64,000 nt of DNA from Phycisphaerales bacterium (GTDB lineage: Bacteria; Planctomycetota; Phycisphaerae; Phycisphaerales; UBA1924), in assembly GCA_947459215.1 (NCBI GenBank), contig CANHCQ010000001.1, forward strand, positions 186,001 to 250,000, given 5' to 3'. This document shows, piece after piece, positions 27,392 through 37,363 of this stretch. Positions within the stretch are counted from its first letter, which is position 1. Every line of letters begins with the position of its first letter. A program made the position numbers and the translations under genes. The notes beneath the pieces were generated by a model. That model worked only from the letters and a program-made list of their open reading frames with translations. It did not search any database and was not told where the DNA came from.

Positions 27392-27721
27392 TTATCGCTT
27401 TTCGTTCGGTATGGAACCTTGGATTCCCTGAGGCGGTGCTGGTGGGGCGGAAGTCTCGGTGGGAGAGGAGCTTGGGTCGTTCCCCCACATTGCTTTCTGC
27501 TCCGCCTCACGCCGCTGCGCCTCGGCGCGGCCTCGGGCCTTGAAGAAGCCGAGCAGCAGGAATCCGATCGCCACTCCAGCGAGGTAGACCGCGAGCCGCC
27601 CGTAGAACTCTTCGCGGGAGCGCCGCTTGTCGGCGGGGTTGGGTGTCGCGGTTGGCTCGGGCGTGCTCACGGGGAACGGTACGGCGGGAGCCGGCTCCAC
27701 GCGTGTGCGCCGCGACAGCAT
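27392..27721 (-). CDS. Small single-span membrane protein between uvrB and uvrA
   Basis: The 109-aa product has an ATG at 27721. A Pro/Thr/Arg-rich N-terminus of about 40 residues precedes one membrane helix (LAVYLAGVAIGFLLLGFF), followed by a basic/Gln-rich helix (KARGRAEAQRREAEQKAMW) and a Pro/Ser tail. I do not recognise a family. It lies 29 bp after uvrB and 41 bp before uvrA on the same strand, so all three are probably cotranscribed. A link to repair is only positional. Confidence 0.6.
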   Translation of the reverse strand: MLSRRTRVEPAPAVPFPVSTPEPTATPNPADKRRSREEFYGRLAVYLAGVAIGFLLLGFFKARGRAEAQRREAEQKAMWGNDPSSSPTETSAPPAPPQGIQGSIPNEKR

Positions 27722-27750
27722 CGCCGACGCCGCAGCGGATGCGCCGGGGG

Positions 27751-30012
27751 TTAGTGCCCGGTTCCTTTCTTCCGCATCTGCTTGGTGATCTTCACGCCGG
27801 GCATGCCGGGGCGCTTGCGGCTCTTGGCTTCCGCGTTTGCGGACAATTCGGATCGCCGCACCTTGGTGGAGCCGCCCGACTTGGTCGCTTTGTCCAGCTT
27901 GGCCTCGAGTGACTTGAGCTGATCACGCAGCACGGCGGCGGACTCGAAGTCCAGCTTCGCAGCGCTCTCGCGCATCTCGGTGCGGATGGTCTCGATCAGG
28001 TCTTCGATCTCGTACTCGGCTTCCTTCTCGTAGAGGCTCTCCCGGGCCTGTTTGCGGCCCTTGAGGCTGATCTCCATCCCGCGGCGGATGTCCTTCTTGA
28101 TCGTGGTCGGCACGATGCCGTTCGCCTGGTTGTACGCGATCTGTTTCGTGCGCCTTCGCTCGGTCTCGCCGATCGCGGCCTGCATCGCGGGTGTCATCTG
28201 GTCGGCATACATGATCACGAGGGCGTTGACGTTGCGTGCCGCGCGGCCCATTTGCTGGATGAGGCTCGTCGGTGAACGCAGGAACCCTTCCTTGTCGGCG
28301 TCGAGGATGCAGACGAGCGAAACTTCCGGCAGGTCCAGGCCCTCGCGCAAGAGGTTCACGCCGACCAGCACGTCGAACTCACCGAGCCGCAGATCGGTGA
28401 GGATCGCCACGCGTTCGAGCGTCTCGACCTCGCTGTGCAGGTAGCGCACGCGCAGGCCTTTCTGGTCGAGATAGCTCGTCAGGTCCTCGCACAATCGCTT
28501 GGTGAGCGCGGTGACCAGCACCCGCTCGCCCTTGGCGACGCGCTCCTGGCAACGCTCGATCAAGTCGGGCACCTGGCCCTGTGCCGGCTTCACCTCGATG
28601 ACCGGATCGAGCAAGCCTGTCGGGCGGATCACCTGCTCGGCCACCTCGCCGCCGGTTCGCTGAAGCTCGTACGGCCCGGGCGTCGCGCTCACGTACGCGA
28701 TCTGCGGCACGATCGCCTCGAATTCCTCGAACCGCAAGGGCCGGTTGTCGAGCGCACTGGGCAAGCGGAAGCCGTGGTCCACCAGTACCGTCTTTCGGGC
28801 CCGATCGCCGTTGTACATCGCCCGGATCTGGGGCAAGGTGACGTGCGATTCATCGATGATGAGGAGCCAGTCGCGGTAGTTGGGCCGGGCGGCAAGAGAC
28901 GCTGCAACAGAAGGACGAGGAGACGCAACGCCGTCCGCCCCCTCTTCCACTCCGTCTCTTCGTCTCTCCGTCTCTTCGTCTCTCTCCGCCCCGTCCGCGG
29001 TCGGCGCAAAGTCGAAGTAATCCATCAACGTGTACGGCCGCTCGCCCGGCTGGCGTCCGTCCATGAAGCGCGAGTAGTTCTCGATTCCCTGGCACATGCC
29101 CGTCTCTTCGAGCAACTCAAGGTCGTACTTCGTGCGGCTGATGAGGCGTTGTGCTTCGAGCAGCTTGCCCTGCGAGCGCAGTTCCAACACCCGCGCGTCC
29201 ATCTCGGTGCGGATCGAGGTCAGCACCGACTGCATCTGGTCCTCGGGCATCATGTGGTGGACGGCCGGGAACAGGAAGAACTGGCGTTCTTCGGCCAGCA
29301 CCTCACCGCTGGTGGGGTTGATCAGGTCCACGCGATCGATCTCGTCGCCGAAGAGCTCGATGCGGACGGCGTACTTCTCGTACGCGGGCCAGACCTCGAG
29401 GGCGTCGCCGCGGACGCGGAACTGGGCCCGCTTGAACTCGATCTCGCTCCGCGTGTACTGCATCTGCGAGAGCGCCATCAGGAAGTCGCGCCGATCAACC
29501 CGCGAACCGCGCGTGATTGTCAGCACGCGTTCACCGTACGACACCGGGTTGCCGAGTCCGAAGATGCACGAGACGCTCGCGACCACGACGGTGTCCCGGC
29601 GGCTCAGGATGTTACTGGTCGCCGCGAGGCGCAGCTGATCGAGATCGTCGTTGCGAGATGAGTCCTTTTCGATGTAAATGTCCCGCTGCGGGATGTACGC
29701 CTCGGGCTGGTAGTAGTCGTAGTAGGAGACGAAGTAATTGACGCTGTTCTTGGGCAGGAACTCGCGAAGCTCCTCGTAGAGCTGTGCCGCCAGCGTCTTG
29801 TTGTGGCTGATGATCAGCGTCGGCTTGCCCAGGTTCGCGATGACATTCGCCATCGTGAACGTCTTGCCGGTGCCGGTGGCGCCGAGCAGGCAGACCGCGG
29901 GCTTGCCGCTGCGGAGCCCCTGCGTCAGTTGTTCGATCGCGCGGGGCTGATCGCCCATGGGCTTGAATGGCGCCACGACCTCGAAGGCACGTTGGGAGGA
30001 AGACGTCGGCAC
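27751..30012 (-). CDS. uvrB: Excinuclease ABC subunit UvrB
   Basis: The 753-aa product starts at the GTG at 30012, leaving the normal short N-terminus before FKPMGDQPRAIEQL. Motifs are intact: Walker A GATGTGKTFT, the beta-hairpin YYDYYQPEAYIPQRD, DESH box IIDESHVTLPQI, helicase motif VI region QMGRAARN, and a C-terminal UvrC-binding UVR domain. UvrB is the damage-verifying helicase of nucleotide excision repair. The protein is about 80 residues longer than usual. Part of that is a palindrome-encoded insert just before the DESH box (ERDEETERRRDGVEE and on), where most UvrB proteins have only a few residues. Confidence 0.96.
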   Translation of the reverse strand: MPTSSSQRAFEVVAPFKPMGDQPRAIEQLTQGLRSGKPAVCLLGATGTGKTFTMANVIANLGKPTLIISHNKTLAAQLYEELREFLPKNSVNYFVSYYDYYQPEAYIPQRDIYIEKDSSRNDDLDQLRLAATSNILSRRDTVVVASVSCIFGLGNPVSYGERVLTITRGSRVDRRDFLMALSQMQYTRSEIEFKRAQFRVRGDALEVWPAYEKYAVRIELFGDEIDRVDLINPTSGEVLAEERQFFLFPAVHHMMPEDQMQSVLTSIRTEMDARVLELRSQGKLLEAQRLISRTKYDLELLEETGMCQGIENYSRFMDGRQPGERPYTLMDYFDFAPTADGAERDEETERRRDGVEEGADGVASPRPSVAASLAARPNYRDWLLIIDESHVTLPQIRAMYNGDRARKTVLVDHGFRLPSALDNRPLRFEEFEAIVPQIAYVSATPGPYELQRTGGEVAEQVIRPTGLLDPVIEVKPAQGQVPDLIERCQERVAKGERVLVTALTKRLCEDLTSYLDQKGLRVRYLHSEVETLERVAILTDLRLGEFDVLVGVNLLREGLDLPEVSLVCILDADKEGFLRSPTSLIQQMGRAARNVNALVIMYADQMTPAMQAAIGETERRRTKQIAYNQANGIVPTTIKKDIRRGMEISLKGRKQARESLYEKEAEYEIEDLIETIRTEMRESAAKLDFESAAVLRDQLKSLEAKLDKATKSGGSTKVRRSELSANAEAKSRKRPGMPGVKITKQMRKKGTGH
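28894..28986. repeat. In-frame palindromic element inside uvrB (family A)
   Basis: The AAGAGACG...GAGGAGACG left arm (28894-28925) faces a right arm of stacked CGTCTCTTCG/CGTCTCTCCG units (28952-28986). It is read through in uvrB's frame as RDEETERRRDGVEEG and PRPSVAASL, between the conserved YFDFAP and WLLIIDESHV segments. The arm sequence and the encoded peptide match the uvrA element. Confidence 0.85.
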
Positions 30013-30247
30013 GGGGCGAGGATAGAGGGCACTCGCGACGTGCAGATTCGGCGTCCCGCGGCCCCTAGGTCGAAGCCCGGCGCGGAGTGGTCGCTGGCCC
30101 CGATCGCGCCGGAAGAACGCCCGAGAACAATCGCTCCGCGCCGGTGTTTCCGACAGAACTGTCATCGCCTGCCAACTCAACCCCTTTCGACAGCCGTCCC
30201 GGGCCGCCGTTGCTCAACGCCGACGCTCCAGCGTCCGATCCACTGTT

Positions 30248-30862
30248 ATGCGCTGGCTCTTGGACAAACTCCGGAAGAAGCAGGCTCCGCCCGCTGCCGA
30301 GAAGCCCGCGGCGGACAAGCCGAAGTTCACCCGCACGTCCAAGCGGTACGACACCCGCATGACCGACTGCGCCTTCGGCAGCATCGTCGATCTGTCCACC
30401 GAGGGCGCGCGCATCGTCACGCGCAGCGAGCCGGCCGTCAAACGCGGCCACGTCTTTGAGATCTCGCTCACATGTGGCGACGTCAAGATCTTTGCTCTCA
30501 CCCGCGTCGCATGGACCAGTCAGGTTCAGAGGGACGTCTGGAACGTCGGCCTGCACTTCTTCGATGCCGACGCACAGACCCGCGCAGACATTGAGCGACT
30601 GCTCGACGCCGCTGCCAGTGGCCGCGAGATTCTGCCCACAAGCGTCGAGGTCGAAGACCTCTACGCCACGCTCGGCATCGCTCCCACTGCGACCGCCGAC
30701 GAGATCCGCGCCGCGTACCGCCGTCTCGCCCGCCAGTACCACCCCGACTACGCCCCGGACGAAGAGTCCAGCCGCAAGTTCGCCCGCATCAGCAAGTGCT
30801 ACATGGTGCTGCGTGACGAGAGCCTGCGCCGCCGCTATGACGAGCTGCGCAAGGCGGCTTAG
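30248..30862 (+). CDS. PilZ domain fused to a J domain
   Basis: In the 204-aa product, residues about 28-120 form a PilZ domain with both c-di-GMP-binding motifs: RYDTR (RxxxR) and DLSTEG (DxSxxG), ending in WNVGLHFF. Residues about 135-204 form a J domain with the HPD tripeptide (RQYHPDYAP) and the closing RRRYDELRKA. The J domain should stimulate an Hsp70 (DnaK) ATPase, and the PilZ part could make this depend on c-di-GMP. The pairing in one polypeptide is unusual to my knowledge. No Hsp70 gene is nearby. The ORF converges with and overlaps the next gene by four bases. Confidence 0.85.
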   Translation: MRWLLDKLRKKQAPPAAEKPAADKPKFTRTSKRYDTRMTDCAFGSIVDLSTEGARIVTRSEPAVKRGHVFEISLTCGDVKIFALTRVAWTSQVQRDVWNVGLHFFDADAQTRADIERLLDAAASGREILPTSVEVEDLYATLGIAPTATADEIRAAYRRLARQYHPDYAPDEESSRKFARISKCYMVLRDESLRRRYDELRKAA

Positions 30863-33301
30863 CCCTTCACCGCCGCCAAAAGCTCCCGCGGCTCCTGCCT
30901 CGACAACGCGATCACCGCCGGCGCCGCCGCCAGCAGCGTCAGCCCGATCACGATCAACCATCCAATGCCGATCGCGTCCCACTGGGGCCGCAGCGCCAGG
31001 TCGATCCCCGCGATCACCGCGTTGAGCCGCTTCCCGCCGTAGGAGCCCTGCAACCCCATCAGCGTTCCCAGCAGCGCCGCCGAGATCGCGACCACCACCG
31101 CCTCCGCGAGCACGAGGCGACACACCATCCAGCGCGACGCGCCGACCGCTCGCAGCACGCCGAACTCAAACCGCCGCCCCTCGATCGCGGCGACGATCAA
31201 GTTCGCCACGCCCAAGCTCGCCACCAGCATCGACATCATCGCGATCGCCGAGACGATGTACAAACTCCGGCCGATCGCGCCGTTGATCACGTTCTTCAGC
31301 GTGCGGCCCGTGCCCACGTCCAGGACGCCGAACTCCATCATCGCCGTCCGCACGTCCGCCGCCACCTTGGCGTCGTCGGTGCCCTTGGCGAGCGACAGCG
31401 AGATCAACTGCGTCGGGGGCTCGTTGCCGCCCAGCAGCCGATCCCGAAGCGCCGCCCGCGAGCCGAAGACCGCCGACACCGCCTGATCCACGTACATATC
31501 GCCCAGGTCAAAGAAGTTGCTCACCACGTCCAGCCCCGGGCTGGTGACAACGCCGACGATCTCAAAGTCGCTGGTGCGGCTCTGGTACTTCACGCTCACG
31601 CGATCGCCCAGTCCCAGGCCCTTGCTTGCCAGGAACTCCCGCGCGACGATGATGGCGTCGCCGTCGTTCAGGCGCTTGTGGGCCCGAGCCTGATCGCCCT
31701 GCACCCAGGTGATGTTCATCATGCCGAAGAACGAGTCCGGATCGAACCCGATGAACATCGTCTTCAGATTCTTCATCGGCCCGATGCTGTTCCCGCTCGT
31801 CTCCACCCGCACGATCGACAGCGGCGTCGCGCTGGTGATCTCCGGCATCGACCGCAACTTCTCCACGCTCTTGTCCGACAACGCCAGCCCCGTCACGAAC
31901 GCATCGGGAAACTGCATCTTCCCCAGCCAATCCTGGGCGAAACTCGCACCCTGCGTCCAGATCGCGACCATCAGCGCGAGGCCAGCCATCAGCGCGCCCG
32001 CCGTGAACCCGTGCCGATACGGCGTCCGCCGAATGCTCCGCTCCAGAAGCGTCGCAGGCACACCCAAGAGCCGCGCGATCAACCGCCCGCCGACCTCCAC
32101 CACGCCCGCCGTCAGCGGCACGCCCAGTAGGAAGTATCCAAAGAACATGCAGGGCAAGCCCAGCGACACATAGAGCAGGAAGATCGCGTTCGGCGTGTTC
32201 GCGAACGTCACGACGAGATAATGCGTCAGCAGCATCACGACGCTGATCGCCAGCACCTTCCACAATGCCGATCGCTTCGGGACGTCGGCACGCGACGAGA
32301 GCGCCTTCAGCGGCTCCATCCGTGCCGCCCGCCACGCCGGGAACGCCGCCCCCAGCAGCCCGGCGAGTATTGAACCGAGCACGCCGACGCTCAGCCCGAA
32401 CCACGGGAACGCCAGTTCGATCTTGAAATCCGCCTGGAACCACCAGATCACCAGGCTCGCGATCGCGATCCCCAGCGGCGCACCCAGCAGGGAGCCAGCG
32501 GTGCCGATCAGGAGGCCGACGAACACCTGCGACGCCGCAATCTGACGCCGCGCTGCGCCGATACAGCGCAGGATCGCCAGTTCCCGCTGCCGCTCGACGA
32601 CGCCGGTCGTCATGCCTGTCAAGATGATGAACGCGGCGGAGAGAAACGCCATCGTGGACGCGACGATCAACCCGATCTGGTTGGCCCGCAGGTTCTGTTC
32701 GAGGTTCGATGTCACCTTTGCGGTCGATTGCAGCACCGCGTCGTCGGGCATCTCGCCCCGGTGCGCCGCGGCGGCCGCTTCCGCCTTGCTCGCATCCTCA
32801 AGCACGATTTCGATCTCGTTGTACCGACCCGCCTGATCGGTCGCGGCCGCGAGGGCATCGGGCGTCATCCAGCCACGCGGCCGTCCTCCCAGCACTCCCG
32901 GCGGCGCGATCCCGACGACCGTCAGCTTCACGGGCGCCTTGCCCGCCGCGATGAACTCGATCGTCTGTCCGATTGCGACCTGGTACTTCTCTTGAAGGGT
33001 TGCGGCCTCTTGCGCGCTCGCTGCGGATGCAGGCCCAAGGTCCTGCGTCGCGTCCGCCTTGCCTTCTTCGATGTCGGGTACGGTGCCGCTGATGAGGGCC
33101 GAGAGCGTGCCGCTCCGCCGACCTGCCTTGCTTTCGATGCCCCGGAGCCGATCGATCACGGTCTGATCGACCGCGATCTCGCTTGCGTTTGCCGGCATCC
33201 GACCTTGCGTCAACGTCACGGGTCGATGGACGTCATCGAACCCGGGCCGAAACGACTCGAAGTACACGTTGACGGCGAACGAGCGGATGGTTCGGGGAAA
33301 C

Positions 33302-33386
33302 GGCGGAGTGACGGAGCGACGGAGCGACGGGGTGGTCGAACCGTCGGCCTTGCCTTCGCCGCTTTGTCGCTCGGTCGCTCCGTCGC
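33302..33386. repeat. In-frame palindromic element inside an ABC permease gene (family A)
   Basis: Left arm with stacked ACGGAGCG units (33302-33330) pairs with GTCGCTCGGTCGCTCCGTCG (33366-33385). Translated in the permease frame it gives GDGATERQSGEGKADG then PSLRRSVTPPF, parallel to the uvrA insert ([10 protein letters not shown]). Arms use AGCGACGG where uvrA uses AGAGACGA, otherwise the plan is the same. Confidence 0.85.
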
Positions 33387-33658
33387 CGATCTTCCATTCC
33401 GGCCTCACGGCCCGCAGCGCGGCCGCGGCACGCAGCCGTCCCTCGGCCGCCTTGACCTCCGGCCAGCGCCGCACCTTTGCGAGTACTTCCTCGTTCAAGG
33501 GCTTGGCCGAGGCCGGCGAGACGATCTTCAGGTCAGCGGTTCCTACCGCGCCCACCATTCGGCTGCGCAGCGACTCGGTCACGCTCGCCATCGCCGTCGC
33601 CACGCCGCAGACCAGTGCGGCCGACAGCGCCACCACCAGCAGCAGCAAGACGCTGCGG

Positions 33659-34393
<735 letters not shown>

Positions 34394-34399
34394 GGGGAA

Positions 34400-34485
34400 G
34401 GTGCCGAGGTGTCTAGGTGTCGAGGATTCCAGTCACTTGGATTCGGATTGTCCTCGACAAGTTGTCACGCCCGGCACTTCGACGT
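34400..34485. repeat. Palindromic element with AGGTGTCG units
   Basis: The left part stacks AGGTGCCG, AGGTGTCT and AGGTGTCG; TGTCGAGGA (34418-34426) is the perfect inverse of TCCTCGACA (34451-34459), and the right side continues with CCCGGCACTTCGACG. It fills the gap between the ABC ATPase start and gcvH's stop. Confidence 0.75.
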
Positions 34486-34493
34486 CTGTCCGA

Positions 34494-34877
34494 TCACGCC
34501 GAAGGGTGCGCCTTGTCGTACGCCGCCGCGTCCATGAGCTGCGCGAGACCCGCCGCGTCGGACACCTTGATCTTGATCAGCCAACCCTTGGTGTATGGGT
34601 CCTCGTTGATCAGGCCCGGGTTGTCATTCAGAGCCGCGTTCACCTCGGTGATCGTGCCTGCCACGAAGCAGTAAATGTCGCTCGTGGTCTTGACGCTCTC
34701 CACCTCGCCCACGATGTCGCCGGGCTTGAACGCGGTGCCGACTTTCTTCATCTGCACATAGGTCACGTCGGTCAGCGCATCGACGGCGAAGCGCGAGATG
34801 CCGAGGGTCAGCGTGTCGCCATCCAGCTTGTGCCATTCGTGAGACTCGGAGTACTTGCGGTCCGCGGGGCTGGGCAT
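34494..34877 (-). CDS. gcvH: Glycine cleavage system H protein
   Basis: The 127-aa product, of normal length, has an ATG at 34877 preceded by AGGAG at six bases. The lipoylated Lys lies in GEVESVKTTSDIY, and the N-terminal HEW motif (SESHEWHKLDGD) is intact. GcvH shuttles the aminomethyl group between the P, T and L proteins of the glycine cleavage system. None of those genes is in the window, so this copy either serves a distant system or acts in lipoate transfer. Confidence 0.96.
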   Translation of the reverse strand: MPSPADRKYSESHEWHKLDGDTLTLGISRFAVDALTDVTYVQMKKVGTAFKPGDIVGEVESVKTTSDIYCFVAGTITEVNAALNDNPGLINEDPYTKGWLIKIKVSDAAGLAQLMDAAAYDKAHPSA

Positions 34878-35014
34878 GAGGTTCTCCTGAAGTGGTTGCT
34901 AGCGTAGCGGCAAGCGCCCGCGTGTGAAGCCGACCTGGCGACTGCGAGTTCCGGCTCCGTCCGAGAACGGTAAACTTAGTCAACATTTTCTTGCAAGACC
35001 GACGCCTAGGGGGT

Positions 35015-35044
35015 TTGACTCCCGGGGCTGCTCCGTGGTATCTT
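35015..35044 (+). promoter_or_regulatory. Sigma-70-like promoter
   Basis: TTGACT (35015-35020), an 18-bp spacer and TATCTT (35039-35044) form a good housekeeping-type promoter 130 bp before the TIM-barrel gene. Confidence 0.6.
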
Positions 35045-35070
35045 AGACTTGTTACCTTTTTCCCCTCCGG

Positions 35071-35098
35071 ACGGTCGCGGCTGAAAGGCCTCGACCGT
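35071..35098 (+). other. Leader hairpin
   Basis: ACGGTCG (35071-35077) pairs with CGACCGT (35092-35098) in the transcribed leader of the TIM-barrel gene, followed by CTTGTGTTTA. It could act as an attenuator or simply stabilise the leader. Confidence 0.4.
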
Positions 35099-35175
35099 CT
35101 TGTGTTTACCGGCCGCCCGCGACGGCGAAGACCGCCGCAGGCTCGCGTGGCGCAGCGTCGCTACAGTGCCCCCGA

Positions 35176-36390
35176 ATGCTGTTGACCCTGAACGCCTCAT
35201 GCCTCCGCGGGCAGCTCCTCGGACAGCCCGGCAAGTCCCAGCCCACGCTGGCGCTCGCCGACCTGCCTCAGTACACCCGCGAAGTCCTCGGTTTGGGCGG
35301 GCTCAATCTCTCCACCGACCTCCTGGTCGGAGCCGACCGGCGCAAGCTTGAGGCCTTCCGCGAACGGGCCGATCGCGCCGGGTGCCCCTGCCTGCTCTTG
35401 ATCGAGGCCCAGTCGCAGAACCTTGGCACCACCGACGCCGCCGCCGCTGAGGCCGCCATCGAGCGGATGCACCGCGTCATCCAGGCCGCTCAGATCCTGT
35501 CCTGCACCGCCGCGGCGATGAAGGTCGAGGCCCCCGACGACGACAACGCGATGCAGCTGGTCTGGCAGCGTCTCCGCAAGATCGTGGACCGTGCGGAACG
35601 TCTCGAACTGAACCTGCTCATCAGCCCGTCCAAGGGCCTCACCTCCAAGCCCGAACGGATGACGGACCTGATCAAGAAAGTCGGCGGGTTCCGCATCGGC
35701 ACGTTGCCCGACTTCCAGTTCGCCGCCGAAGCCGCGGGCAGCGACGACGAAGCGGTCACCTATCTGCGCCGCATCACGCCCTACGCCTCCGCCGTGCTGG
35801 CTTCGACGCTCGATTTCTCCGACCCGCCTGAGGGTGGCCTGAAGCTGCCGCCCAAATCCCCGGCCCGCAAGCGCGACGAGGACGACGACGAGGACGAGGC
35901 CCCGAAGAAGAAGTCCGCCCGGACCGACATTCCTCCCGACGCAGACGCTCCGGCCAAGCCCGCGAAGGGCAAGAAGAAGCCCAAGGCCCAGGCCGCGTCC
36001 GAAGGGGCACCACAAGCCGAGACCAAGCCCGCCAAGGGTGCGAAGGCCAAAAAGGCCGATGCCCGGCCTGAGAAGGCGCCCGACGCTGTCAAGGCCGCGA
36101 AGCCTGAGCACGAAGACGACGAAGTCGAGGAACTCGACGATGCGGCGTTGGAAGACCTCATCGCCGACATCTTCGCCGGCGAGGGCGGCGATTCCAACAC
36201 CCCGCCCCCTGAGCCCCTGCCCGCCCACAAGGCGTACGACCTCTTTAAGATGGTCTCGGCGGTCGCCTCTGTGGGCTTCGATTCCACCCTTGCCGTGGAC
36301 TACAGGGGCGGCGGAGACGTTACACTGGGCATCCGGAAGAGCCAGCGCCTTCTCCGGGCAGCGCTCGACCACGCCGCCGCTTCGGCGTGA
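35176..36390 (+). CDS. TIM-barrel sugar isomerase/epimerase-like protein with a charged insertion
   Basis: In the 404-aa product, residues 1-215 and 330-404 read like a xylose-isomerase-type TIM barrel (LRKIVDRAERLELNLLISPS; IGTLPDFQFAAEAAG; YLRRITPYASAVLAST; then LFKMVSAVASVGFDSTLAVD). Between them is a disordered stretch of about 110 residues of Lys/Ala/Pro blocks with runs of Asp and Glu (RDEDDDEDEAPKKK; KGKKKPKAQ; EHEDDEVEELDDAALEDL). The insert interrupts the barrel before its last strands. The family is metal-dependent and acts on sugars or DNA abasic sites; the metal ligands are not clear here, so the reaction is unknown. The gene has its own promoter upstream. Confidence 0.65.
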   Translation: MLLTLNASCLRGQLLGQPGKSQPTLALADLPQYTREVLGLGGLNLSTDLLVGADRRKLEAFRERADRAGCPCLLLIEAQSQNLGTTDAAAAEAAIERMHRVIQAAQILSCTAAAMKVEAPDDDNAMQLVWQRLRKIVDRAERLELNLLISPSKGLTSKPERMTDLIKKVGGFRIGTLPDFQFAAEAAGSDDEAVTYLRRITPYASAVLASTLDFSDPPEGGLKLPPKSPARKRDEDDDEDEAPKKKSARTDIPPDADAPAKPAKGKKKPKAQAASEGAPQAETKPAKGAKAKKADARPEKAPDAVKAAKPEHEDDEVEELDDAALEDLIADIFAGEGGDSNTPPPEPLPAHKAYDLFKMVSAVASVGFDSTLAVDYRGGGDVTLGIRKSQRLLRAALDHAAASA

Positions 36391-36495
36391 CCGAGTTCGT
36401 CCGGTCGTTCAATCTGAGTTCGCGCGCAGCCACGCCGCGGCATCGGAACAGCTCCGTCGCCGCTCCCCGCAGACAGGACGTCGGGAGGATCGACC

Positions 36496-37341
36496 ATGAA
36501 CGCGACGCGTCAGCAGACCGAGCAGGAACTCGTTTTTGAGATGATCGAGGTCGTCGAAGTCTCGCACGCGGAATCGTGCTCTGCGATGGACATCGAGCGC
36601 GTGGTGTGCGACAAAGACCCCGCTACCCTTGGCGACTCTGGTTGTCTCGCCATGCTCTCACCCAGCCACCGCATTGTCATCACCATCGACGGCCCCGCCG
36701 GTACCGGCAAGTCGTCAGTCGCGCGGGCGCTCGCCAGACAACTCGGCCTGGACTTCCTCGACACGGGCGCGATGTACCGCGCCGCCGCTGCCATCTGCAT
36801 CGACAACAAGATCGATCTCGCCGACAAGGCCGCCGTCGTGGCCCGCACCGCCGCCGCCGACCTGCACTTTGACTGGACTCGGGATCCGCCGACCATCCTC
36901 GCGCACGGCCAGCCTATCGATCACCGCATCCGCCACAAGGATGTCACCGAGGTCGTCTCCCCGCTCGCTTCGATCAAGGAACTCCGCGAGCACATGGTCC
37001 GCAAGCAGCGGATCATCGGACAGCAACATCCCCGCCTTGTCACCGAGGGCCGCGACCAAGGCTCCGTCGTCTTCCCCGACGCCGCCGTCAAGTTCTACCT
37101 CGACGCCTCGCCCGACGTTCGGGCCCGGCGTCGCGCCGAGCAGATGGTCGCCATGGGCTCCGCCGCCGACCTGGGCACCATCACCGCCGAGATCCTCGAA
37201 CGCGATCGCAGCGATTCCTCGCGCACCGACGGCCCGCTCATGTGCCCCAGCGACGCGATCTGCGTTGACACCAGCGACCTCAACTTCCAGCAGGTCGTCG
37301 ACGCGCTCCACCGCCACGTGCTCGCGGTTGTCGGCCGCTGA
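36496..37341 (+). CDS. cmk: Cytidylate kinase with N-terminal extension
   Basis: Residues from about 55 to the end form a normal Cmk: Walker A DGPAGTGKSS (about 65), LDFLDTGAMYRAAA, the RIRHKDVTEVVSPLAS and TEGRDQGSVVFPDA substrate-binding segments, and the lid region RARRRAEQM. It phosphorylates CMP and dCMP. The ORF is 281 aa against the usual 220-230. The ATG at 36496 has a strong GGGAGG seven bases upstream, so the extended form is favoured. An ATG at 36652 would give the usual 229 aa but lacks a Shine-Dalgarno. The extension is acidic with three Cys and of unknown use. Confidence 0.9.
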   Translation: MNATRQQTEQELVFEMIEVVEVSHAESCSAMDIERVVCDKDPATLGDSGCLAMLSPSHRIVITIDGPAGTGKSSVARALARQLGLDFLDTGAMYRAAAAICIDNKIDLADKAAVVARTAAADLHFDWTRDPPTILAHGQPIDHRIRHKDVTEVVSPLASIKELREHMVRKQRIIGQQHPRLVTEGRDQGSVVFPDAAVKFYLDASPDVRARRRAEQMVAMGSAADLGTITAEILERDRSDSSRTDGPLMCPSDAICVDTSDLNFQQVVDALHRHVLAVVGR

Positions 37342-37363
37342 GGAATGCTGCTCCCGAGACTGT

